DNA of 15,157 bases from Desulfothermus sp964427155. Its GTDB lineage: Bacteria > Desulfobacterota > Desulfovibrionia > Desulfovibrionales > Desulfothermaceae. The stretch covers positions 1-15,157 of the forward strand of contig CAYRSC010000013.1 of assembly GCA_964427155.1 (NCBI GenBank), written 5' to 3'. The notes beneath the pieces were generated by a model. That model ran no database searches and was not told the DNA's origin. It was given only the letters and a program-made list of their open reading frames with translations. The translations under genes and the position numbers were made by a program. Numbering within the stretch: the stretch's first letter is position 1; the number at the start of each line of letters is the position of its first letter. Shown piece after piece: positions 6,601-12,980 of this stretch.

Positions 6601-7755
6601 GCGGAGAAGGGGAAGGTATGGGCAGAGGCCAATAAGCCTTTGAAGAAGAATGTATTTATGACCATTCCGTTAAAGAAGTTAAGGGGGGCCTTTGCAAGTA
6701 AGGATGTAAATGAAAAGGTAGAGGAGATACTGAGGGACTACAATAGAAAGCTGGAGTTCGTTCAGTCCATTTATGAGAAAAAACGAGAAAAGATAATAGA
6801 GGGAGATGACCTGCCTCCTGGTGTTATCAAGATGGTAAAGGTATATGTGGCCATAAAGAGAAAGATTAGTGTGGGGGATAAGATGGCAGGGAGGCATGGG
6901 AATAAGGGCGTGGTTTCCTGTATATTGCCAGAGGAGGATATGCCCTTTTTTAAAGACGGCACACCTGTAGATATTGTACTTAATCCTCTGGGAGTGCCAT
7001 CTCGTATGAATATAGGACAGATAATGGAGACCCATCTGGGGTGGGCCCTTAAAGAACTGGGAGAAGAGCTTGCGGAGATGGCCAGAAAGGTGGTGGACAT
7101 AGAGGCACTTAGGAAGAAGGTAAAAGAGGTCTTTGGTTCAAAAGAGATAGATGAGATAATTGACGAGATGGATGATGAGGAGTTTCTGGAGGAGGTGCGT
7201 GCCCTGCGCAGTGGGATCAAGTCCAAGACGCCAGTATTTGATGGTGCCCTGGAAGAAGAGATATGGGACCTTTTAGAAAAGGCGGCCCTTCCCTCTGATG
7301 GAAAGGCAGTGTTATATGATGGACGTACAGGGGAGAGATTCTATAGCCCTGTGACAGTGGGATATATGTATATGATGAAGCTTCATCATCTGGTGGACGA
7401 GAAGATACATGCCCGTTCCACAGGTCCCTATTCCCTGGTGACCCAGCAACCCCTTGGAGGAAAGGCCCAGTTTGGTGGACAGAGATTGGGAGAGATGGAG
7501 GTGTGGGCCCTGGAGGCCTATGGTGCCGCATATCTCCTACAGGAATTTCTTACTGTGAAATCAGATGATGTCCAGGGCAGGGTGAAGATGTATGAAAATA
7601 TTGTGAGAGGGGAGAATTATCTCACCTCTGCCATGCCAGAGTCTTTTAATGTGTTGGTGAAGGAACTTATGGCCCTGGCGCTGGATGTGGAACTTCTGGT
7701 GGATAAGAGAAAGAAAAAGAAGTTTGCCAAGGATAGGGCTGTGGAGGGTCTTTAA
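3628..7755 (+). CDS. rpoB: DNA-directed RNA polymerase subunit beta
   Basis: RpoB forms one side of the polymerase active cleft and the rifampicin pocket. The 1375-residue product is complete, slightly longer than the 1342 of E. coli and colinear with it. Landmarks: start MGRLIKKFGKIKELF; NGTERVVVNQLQRSPG (about 130-145); the rifampicin region LSQFMDQTNPLSEVTHKRR (512-530) with D517, H527 and S532, equivalent to E. coli D516, H526 and S531 and all in the sensitive form; HYGRICPIETPEGPNIGL; KPKGETQLTPEE-like fork region; the variable insert (about 941-1070); GDKMAGRHGNKG (1083-1094); and the C-terminal clamp segment with YSLVTQQPLGGKAQFGGQR. The C-terminus ends in a basic KKKKF tail. ATG 3628 has AGGTGA 4 nt upstream. 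A run of eight C (4751-4758) and two runs of seven G (5866-5872, 6050-6056) lie in frame. Confidence 0.99.
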   Translation: MGRLIKKFGKIKELFDTPYLLELQKESYKNFLQKELPSSSRREDIGLEAAFRSVFPIEDFYKTARLEYVSYEIGEPKYDVQECIIKGLTYEAPIRLKVRLIVYDVDEETDTRTIRDIKEQDIYFGTIPLMTERATFIINGTERVVVNQLQRSPGILFDHDGGKSHVSRKVLYNARIIPMRGSWLDFEFDHKDNLYVRIDRRRKMPVTILFKAMGLSKEEILHYFYKVERYLIRGERVFREVKKDFFRREKFFADVYDGDGNLLFRKGEDITRPVWSVLIAKGVQWLEVDPHSLEEEFLAQEIVDEETGEVLASVGDQVRWELIDILAKREEFELQVFHTRGQEVSDSIIKTLDLDKTTDKLSAQIEIYRRLRPSSPPTPEVAESFFENIFYNPEYYDLSMVGRYKLNKRLGLDLPLEQRVLTNEDILLTVKKLIQLKESHGPADDIDHLGNRRVRPVGELVENQFRIGLVRMERAIKERMSQQEVSTLMPHDLINPKPVIAVVKEFFGTSQLSQFMDQTNPLSEVTHKRRLSALGPGGLTRERAGFEVRDVHPSHYGRICPIETPEGPNIGLIVSLTTYAKVNEFGFIETPYLKVRDGKITDEVVYLDASEEEDEIIAQATHLIDENGYIIPDQVPAREQGEFVLVDKHRVTLMDISPRQIVSVSSSLIPFLEHDDANRALMGSNMQRQAVPLLISEPPLVGTGMEHVVARDSGNCILAEGDGVVEYVDATQMVIRYLDSDLYPETGGVKIYELQKFQKSNQNSCYNQTPTVEIGDRVHKGQILVDGPCIKDGELALGKNLIVAFMPWGGYNFEDAILLSERCVKDDVFTSIHIEEFEVVARDTKLGPEEITRDIPNVGEDMLRNLDESGIIRIGARVRPDDILVGKITPKGETQLTPEERLLRAIFGDKARDVKNTSLKVPPGIEGTVVDVKVFNRRSSEKDERSKLIEQEELKEIDRKERLHIEGITRAIRERLWEVIKGKNLGKTLVKAEKGKVWAEANKPLKKNVFMTIPLKKLRGAFASKDVNEKVEEILRDYNRKLEFVQSIYEKKREKIIEGDDLPPGVIKMVKVYVAIKRKISVGDKMAGRHGNKGVVSCILPEEDMPFFKDGTPVDIVLNPLGVPSRMNIGQIMETHLGWALKELGEELAEMARKVVDIEALRKKVKEVFGSKEIDEIIDEMDDEEFLEEVRALRSGIKSKTPVFDGALEEEIWDLLEKAALPSDGKAVLYDGRTGERFYSPVTVGYMYMMKLHHLVDEKIHARSTGPYSLVTQQPLGGKAQFGGQRLGEMEVWALEAYGAAYLLQEFLTVKSDDVQGRVKMYENIVRGENYLTSAMPESFNVLVKELMALALDVELLVDKRKKKKFAKDRAVEGL

Positions 7756-7779
7756 AGACGGCTTAATTGCTCGCTATTC

Positions 7780-7807
7780 CCTTGAAATCCAAAATTTTTT
7801 CAAGGAG
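7780..7807 (+). promoter_or_regulatory. Hairpin covering the rpoC Shine-Dalgarno
   Basis: CCTTGAAA (7780-7787) pairs perfectly with TTTCAAGG (7798-7805), leaving a 10-nt loop. The AAGG of the rpoC ribosome-binding site AAGGAG (7802-7807) is in the 3' arm, so the folded RNA would hide most of it. The rpoB stop is 24 nt before the stem, too far for a terminating ribosome to open it fully. A run of seven A (7811-7817) lies between the site and the ATG. The pairing is plain in the sequence; a regulatory role is inferred. Confidence 0.5.
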
Positions 7808-7818
7808 ATGAAAAAAAG

Positions 7819-10800
7819 ATGTCATTAGATGATCTCTATACAATGCAAAGTGGAAATGACCTGCAGATAAGCAGTCAGGACCTCATAGGCATTAAGATAT
7901 CCATGGCCTCTCCTGAGAGGATAAGAGAATGGTCCTATGGAGAGGTAAAAAAACCAGAGACCATCAACTACAGGACCTTTAAGCCTGAAAGGGATGGTCT
8001 GTTTTGTGCGAAGATATTTGGTCCAGTGAAGGACTATGAGTGCAACTGTGGAAAATATAAGAGGATGAAACACAGGGGGATTGTGTGTGAGAAGTGTGGA
8101 GTAGAGGTGATTGCCTCTAAGGTACGTCGGGAGAGGATGGGGCACATTGAGCTTGCAGCGCCTGTGGCACATATCTGGTATGTAAAGTCAGTCCCTTCCA
8201 AGATCGGCCTCCTTCTGGATATGACCATGAGTGAGGTAGAAAAGGTCCTCTATTTTGAATCCTATGTGGTAATTGATCCAGGTCAGACCTCCCTTAAAAA
8301 GAAACAGCTTCTTTCAGAGGAGCAATATATTCAGATAATTGAAAAATATGGGGAAGATGCATGTCGTGTTGGCATGGGGGCAGAGGCCATTAAAGAGCTT
8401 TTGGAGGATATTGATCTAGAGAAGTTGGAATATGAATTAAAGAAGGAAACCCATGAGACCAAGTCTGTAAACAAAAAGAAGAAGCTCACTAAGAGACTCA
8501 AGATAGTAGAGGCCTTTCTGGAGTCAGGGAATAAGCCTGAGTGGATGATATTGGAGGTGCTCCCTGTTATTCCTCCTGACCTTCGTCCCCTGGTTCCCCT
8601 TGACGGTGGAAGATTTGCCACCAGTGATTTAAATGACCTATATCGGAGGGTGATAAATAGAAATAACAGGTTGAAGAGACTCCTGGAGCTTGGGGCCCCT
8701 GATATTATTATAAGGAATGAGAAGAGGATGCTTCAGGAGGCGGTGGATGCCCTTTTGGACAATGGGAGGCGCGGAAAACCCATTGCTGGAACAAATGGCA
8801 GACCCCTTAAGTCCCTCAGTGATATGATAAAAGGGAAGCAGGGACGGTTTAGACAGAATCTGCTGGGAAAACGTGTGGACTATTCGGGAAGGTCCGTTAT
8901 TGTGGTGGGGCCTAAATTGAAATTGCATCAGTGTGGTCTTCCTAAGAAGATGGCCCTGGAGCTCTTTAAGCCCTTTATATATGCGAAGCTAGAGGAAAAG
9001 GGACACGCATCTACCATCAAAAGTGCCAAGAGGATGGTGGAGAGAGAGGATGTGGTGGTATGGGATGTGCTGGAAGAGGTGGTGCGTGAATATCCCATCC
9101 TTTTAAACAGGGCGCCTACCCTACATCGTTTGGGTATCCAGGCATTTGAACCTATATTGGTGGAAGGAAAGGCCATCCAACTTCATCCTCTGGTGTGTAC
9201 TCCCTATAATGCAGACTTTGATGGGGATCAGATGGCGGTTCATGTGCCCTTGTCTATTGAAGCAAGGATAGAATGCAGGGTCTTGCTCATGTCCACCAAC
9301 AATATACTCTCTCCTGCCAATGGAGAGCCCATTATTCTTCCCTCTCAGGATATTGTGCTTGGGCTTTATTTTATGTCCCTTATTCGTTCCTTTGAGCCAG
9401 GGGAGGGAAAGGTCTTTTCAGACCCGGAAGAGGTGATTGCCGCCTATGATGCAGGTGTTATCTCCATTCATGCCAGGATAAAGGTTAGGATGAATGGGAA
9501 GATGGTGGAGACGTGTGCAGGGAGGATCCTTATAGGGGAGCTTTTACCTCCTGAGGTGCCCTTTGAGTTTGTAAATACAGTAATGAATAAAAAGACCATT
9601 GCCCGTCTGGTGGCAGAGGCCTATCATAGGGCTGGGACCAAGGCCACTGTTATCCTGTGTGATAGGTTAAAGGACCTTGGATTTGAATATGCCACCAGGG
9701 CAGGGGTGACCATCTCTGTAAAGGACCTGAAGCTCCCCTCCCGTAAGAAGGAGATAATTGAGGCCGCTAGAAAAGAGACAGAGGAGATACACAGGCAACA
9801 TCGCGAGGGTATAATTACCAGGACGGAGAGATATAATAAGGTGGTTGATGTATGGACCAAGGCCACCAATGAGGTGGCAAAGGTGATGATGGAGGAGATC
9901 TCAAAGGACATTCTGGTGAACCCTGTCACTGGCGAGAAGGTGGAAAATGATAGTTTAAATCCAATATATATGATGAGTTATTCAGGTTCCAGGGGAAATC
10001 CAGATCAGATGAGACAGCTTGCAGGGATGAGGGGACTTATGGCAAAGCCTTCAGGTGAGATCATTGAGACCCCCATTACCTCTTCCTTTAGAGAAGGGCT
10101 TTCGGTACTGGAGTACTTTACCTCCACCCATGGAGCCCGAAAGGGACTGGCGGATACTGCCCTCAAGACCGCAAATTCTGGATATCTTACAAGGAGATTG
10201 GTGGATGTTGTACAGGATGTGATAGTGAGTGAACTGGATTGTGGAACAGTGGATGGTATAGAGATAACTAAAGAGATAAAGCCAGGGGAGGTCCAGGAGA
10301 AATTATATGACCGTATTTTGGGCAGAATGGCCCTTATGGATATATATCATCCAGACACAGGTGAGGTGCTTGTGCCTGCGAATACCATGATAGATGAAGA
10401 GAAGGCAAAGCTCATTGACGATCTGGGCATAAGTTCGGTGGTGATACGCTCTGTCCTCACCTGCCAGAGTAAAGTGGGGGTATGTGCTTATTGCTATGGA
10501 AGGGACCTGGCCAGGGGGCACCTTGTAAATGTTGGGGAGGCAGTTGGAATAATTGCGGCCCAGTCAATTGGAGAGCCAGGTACTCAGCTCACCATGAGGA
10601 CCTTCCACATTGGTGGTACTGCTTCTAAAGAGATTGAGCAAAGTTCTATAATAGCCAAGTATGCAGGGGAGATTACTTTTAGCGGAGTAAGGACCGTGAG
10701 GAACAAAGAGGGCGTTCTCATGGTGTTGGGCAGGAATGGTCAGGTGGGAATAGTGGATGAACAGGGTAGGGAGAGGGATAGATATACCCTACCTGTGGGT

Positions 10801-11982
10801 GCCAGATTATATGTGGAAAAAGGAGATAGGGTAAACAAGGGACAGATAATTGCAGAATGGGATCCCTTCCAGGAGCCCTTTATTGTGGATGTTTCTGGGG
10901 TGGTGAGATACAGTGATATTGTGGAGGGGATCACCTTTGAGGAAAAGGTAGATGAGATAACAAATAAGGCCACCAAGACCATTGTGGAGTATCGCTCTTC
11001 TAACTATCGTCCCAGTATATCCATCTGTGATGAGAATGGGGTGGTAAAGAAGAGGCCAAATATGGCATCTGAGGCCATATACTATCTTCCCGTGGGGGCT
11101 ATCTTGATGGTGGAGGAAGGACAGGAGGTCTCTGCAGGGGATGTAATCGCCAGAAAACCTAGAGATACTGCAAAGATTAAGGATATTGTGGGTGGTCTTC
11201 CCAGGGTGGCAGAGTTATTTGAGGTGAGAAAGCCAAAAGAGATGGCTATTATCTCAGAGATAGATGGAATTGTGAGTTTTGGACCAGATGTAAAGGGTAA
11301 AAGGAGGATAATAATTACCCCTGAGACAGGTGATAAAAAGGAGTATCTGGTGCCAAAGGGAAGGCATATCCTTGTGCAGGAAGGAGATTATGTAAAGGCG
11401 GGGGATTTTCTCACAGAGGGTTCTCCAGAGCTACATGACCTTTTAAAGATAAAGGGAGAGAAATTTCTGGCCAAATATCTAGTGGATGAGATCCAGGAAG
11501 TATATAAATACCAGGGTGTTAATATAAATGATAAACACATAGAGATAATAGTTCGTCAGATGTTGAAGAAGGTAACAGTGGTGGATCCAGGAGAGACCAA
11601 TTTCCTTATAGGGGAGCAGGTGGAAAAGCATAGGTTCCTGGAGGAGAATACAAAGGCCATTCAGCAGGGATTAAAGCCAGCGGTAGCAGAGCCCCTGGTC
11701 CTGGGAATTACCCAGGCATCTCTCACCACAGATTCCTTTATCTCTGCGGCCTCATTTCAAGAGACCACAAAGGTGCTCACAGAGGCTGCCCTCCAGGGCA
11801 AGGTGGATTATTTAAGGGGCCTAAAGGAAAATGTGATAGTGGGACGGCTCATCCCCGCAGGCACGGGATTTAGGCCATATCTAGATATAGAGATAGATGT
11901 TCCTGAGCAGCCAGAAAAACCCGAGTTGTTCTTGGAAGAACTCAAAAAGGAGATATGGGGGCCTGGTCAGGGAGAATATTGA
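7819..11982 (+). CDS. rpoC: DNA-directed RNA polymerase subunit beta'
   Basis: RpoC carries the catalytic magnesium site. The 1387-residue product is complete and colinear with the E. coli subunit (1407). Landmarks: zinc site 1 with C75, C77, C90 and C93; GEVKKPETINYRTFKPERDG near residue 38; the bridge to GKRVDYSGRSVIVVGP; the catalytic NADFDGDQMA with D466, D468 and D470; zinc site 2 with C808, C882, C889 and C892; and trigger-loop start GEPGTQLTMRTFHIGG (918-933). The trigger loop is interrupted by an insertion (about 936-1124) comparable to E. coli SI3, before GGLPRVAELFE (1125-1135). The end is ENVIVGRLIPAGTG plus a short acidic tail. The ATG at 7819 lies 11 nt after AAGGAG, a long but acceptable spacing; the next in-frame ATG (7843) is less well placed. 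No terminator is seen after the stop. Confidence 0.99.
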   Translation: MSLDDLYTMQSGNDLQISSQDLIGIKISMASPERIREWSYGEVKKPETINYRTFKPERDGLFCAKIFGPVKDYECNCGKYKRMKHRGIVCEKCGVEVIASKVRRERMGHIELAAPVAHIWYVKSVPSKIGLLLDMTMSEVEKVLYFESYVVIDPGQTSLKKKQLLSEEQYIQIIEKYGEDACRVGMGAEAIKELLEDIDLEKLEYELKKETHETKSVNKKKKLTKRLKIVEAFLESGNKPEWMILEVLPVIPPDLRPLVPLDGGRFATSDLNDLYRRVINRNNRLKRLLELGAPDIIIRNEKRMLQEAVDALLDNGRRGKPIAGTNGRPLKSLSDMIKGKQGRFRQNLLGKRVDYSGRSVIVVGPKLKLHQCGLPKKMALELFKPFIYAKLEEKGHASTIKSAKRMVEREDVVVWDVLEEVVREYPILLNRAPTLHRLGIQAFEPILVEGKAIQLHPLVCTPYNADFDGDQMAVHVPLSIEARIECRVLLMSTNNILSPANGEPIILPSQDIVLGLYFMSLIRSFEPGEGKVFSDPEEVIAAYDAGVISIHARIKVRMNGKMVETCAGRILIGELLPPEVPFEFVNTVMNKKTIARLVAEAYHRAGTKATVILCDRLKDLGFEYATRAGVTISVKDLKLPSRKKEIIEAARKETEEIHRQHREGIITRTERYNKVVDVWTKATNEVAKVMMEEISKDILVNPVTGEKVENDSLNPIYMMSYSGSRGNPDQMRQLAGMRGLMAKPSGEIIETPITSSFREGLSVLEYFTSTHGARKGLADTALKTANSGYLTRRLVDVVQDVIVSELDCGTVDGIEITKEIKPGEVQEKLYDRILGRMALMDIYHPDTGEVLVPANTMIDEEKAKLIDDLGISSVVIRSVLTCQSKVGVCAYCYGRDLARGHLVNVGEAVGIIAAQSIGEPGTQLTMRTFHIGGTASKEIEQSSIIAKYAGEITFSGVRTVRNKEGVLMVLGRNGQVGIVDEQGRERDRYTLPVGARLYVEKGDRVNKGQIIAEWDPFQEPFIVDVSGVVRYSDIVEGITFEEKVDEITNKATKTIVEYRSSNYRPSISICDENGVVKKRPNMASEAIYYLPVGAILMVEEGQEVSAGDVIARKPRDTAKIKDIVGGLPRVAELFEVRKPKEMAIISEIDGIVSFGPDVKGKRRIIITPETGDKKEYLVPKGRHILVQEGDYVKAGDFLTEGSPELHDLLKIKGEKFLAKYLVDEIQEVYKYQGVNINDKHIEIIVRQMLKKVTVVDPGETNFLIGEQVEKHRFLEENTKAIQQGLKPAVAEPLVLGITQASLTTDSFISAASFQETTKVLTEAALQGKVDYLRGLKENVIVGRLIPAGTGFRPYLDIEIDVPEQPEKPELFLEELKKEIWGPGQGEY

Positions 11983-12021
11983 TGTCTAGGACCAACTTGA
12001 AGGAAAGGCGGGATAATATAT

Positions 12022-12050
12022 TTGACACTTAATGGAAAATGATATACATA
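12022..12050 (+). promoter_or_regulatory. Candidate promoter for the str operon (rpsL-rpsG-fusA-tuf)
   Basis: A perfect TTGACA (12022-12027) lies in the 105-nt rpoC-rpsL spacer. With a 17-nt gap the -10 would be TACATA (12045-12050, 3 of 6 matches); with 15 nt it would be TATACA (12043-12048, 4 of 6). The predicted start is near 12057. A second -10-like word, GATAAT (12012-12017), has no good -35 partner. The -35 is convincing, the -10 is not, so the exact start is uncertain. The rest of the spacer shows no terminator. Confidence 0.5.
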
Positions 12051-12053
12051 ACT

Positions 12054-12080
12054 CTCCTTTTGGATTAACTATGCAAGGAG
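12054..12080 (+). promoter_or_regulatory. Possible anti-Shine-Dalgarno pairing before rpsL
   Basis: CTCCTT (12054-12059) is the exact complement of the rpsL ribosome-binding site AAGGAG (12075-12080), with a 15-nt loop; T12053 can add a G-U pair with G12081. The 5' arm overlaps the predicted start point of the upstream promoter, so it would be present in RNA read through from rpoC but possibly not in RNA begun locally. The pairing is short and may be coincidence. Confidence 0.35.
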
Positions 12081-12087
12081 GCGAGGA

Positions 12088-12459
12088 ATGCCAACCATTA
12101 ATCAGCTGGTTAGGAAGGGAAGGGAGAAGGTCAGGTCCAGTAAGAAGAGGGCCGCTCTCCAGGGATGTCCTCAAAAACGCGGGGTTTGTGTGAGGGTATA
12201 TACCACTACTCCAAAGAAGCCCAATTCTGCCCTCAGAAAGGTGGCCAGAGTGAGGCTTACCAATGGAATTGAGGTAACGTGTTATATCCCCGGGGAAGGG
12301 CACAATCTACAGGAACATTCAGTGGTGCTTGTGCGTGGTGGTCGTGTTAAGGACCTGCCTGGTGTGCGCTATACTATTATACGTGGTGCCCTGGATGCGG
12401 CAGGGGTTCAGGACCGCAGGAAGAGTAGGTCCAAGTATGGAGTTAAGAGACCCAAATAA
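12088..12459 (+). CDS. rpsL: 30S ribosomal protein S12
   Basis: S12 lies at the decoding centre and controls fidelity. The 123-residue product has normal length and the invariant blocks CPQKRGVCVRVYTTTPKKPN, GEGHNLQEHS and VRGGRVKDLPGVRY, ending RSKYGVKRPK. K43 and K88 (counting the initial Met) and P91 are the forms known from streptomycin-sensitive strains; D89, the usual methylthiolation site, is present. A near-perfect AAGGAGG (12075-12081) lies 6 nt before ATG. It is the first gene of the str operon and is read in the same direction as rpoC. Confidence 0.99.
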   Translation: MPTINQLVRKGREKVRSSKKRAALQGCPQKRGVCVRVYTTTPKKPNSALRKVARVRLTNGIEVTCYIPGEGHNLQEHSVVLVRGGRVKDLPGVRYTIIRGALDAAGVQDRRKSRSKYGVKRPK

Positions 12460-12460
12460 T

Positions 12461-12476
12461 TAAGTAAGGAGACTTA
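12461..12476 (+). other. Small hairpin with the rpsG Shine-Dalgarno in its loop
   Basis: TAAGT (12461-12465) pairs with ACTTA (12472-12476), and the six-base loop (12466-12471) is exactly AAGGAG, the rpsG ribosome-binding site. The stem is weak (one G-C pair), so stability alone would not make it significant. It occupies most of the 21-nt rpsL-rpsG spacer, where E. coli has a much longer S7-binding region. Whether S7 or anything else recognises it is unknown. Confidence 0.3.
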
Positions 12477-12480
12477 GATT

Positions 12481-12951
12481 ATGCCTCGTAAAGGACCGGT
12501 GCCCAAGAGAGAGATTTTGCCTGATCCCAGATATAAAAGTAAGCTGGTGGCAAAGTTTATAAATGGGGTTATGAGACAGGGTAAGAAGAGTATTGCGGAG
12601 AAGATCGTGTATGAGGCCATGGAACAGCTTGCCAAGAATACCTCAGAGGATCCGTTAAAGGCCTTTGAAAAGGCCATAGAGAATGTAAAACCTGAGGTGG
12701 AGGTGAAGCCCAGGAGGGTTGGAGGTGCCACCTATCAGGTCCCGGTGGAGGTGAGTCCCCACAGGCAGCTTATCCTTGCCATTAGGTGGCTTATTACTGC
12801 TGCAAGGAGCAGGGGCGAGAAGGGGATGGTGAGGAGGTTGAGTGCAGAACTAACAGACGCCTTTTATAATAAGGGCATAGCAATCAAAAAGAAGGAAGAT
12901 ACCCACAGGATGGCGGAGGCAAACAAGGCCTTTGCCCATTATAGGTGGTAG
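12481..12951 (+). CDS. rpsG: 30S ribosomal protein S7
   Basis: S7 starts assembly of the 30S head by binding the 3' major domain of 16S rRNA, and represses its own operon in E. coli. The 156-residue product has normal length, starts MPRKGPVPKREILPDPRY, and contains KSIAEKIVYEAMEQ, the YQVPVEVSPHRQ loop and the terminal HRMAEANKAFAHYRW. ATG 12481 has AAGGAG (12466-12471) 9 nt upstream. fusA follows after 29 nt with the start chosen here. Confidence 0.99.
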   Translation: MPRKGPVPKREILPDPRYKSKLVAKFINGVMRQGKKSIAEKIVYEAMEQLAKNTSEDPLKAFEKAIENVKPEVEVKPRRVGGATYQVPVEVSPHRQLILAIRWLITAARSRGEKGMVRRLSAELTDAFYNKGIAIKKKEDTHRMAEANKAFAHYRW

Positions 12952-12980
12952 TAGAGAAAAATTTTATTAGAGGTGTTTTT

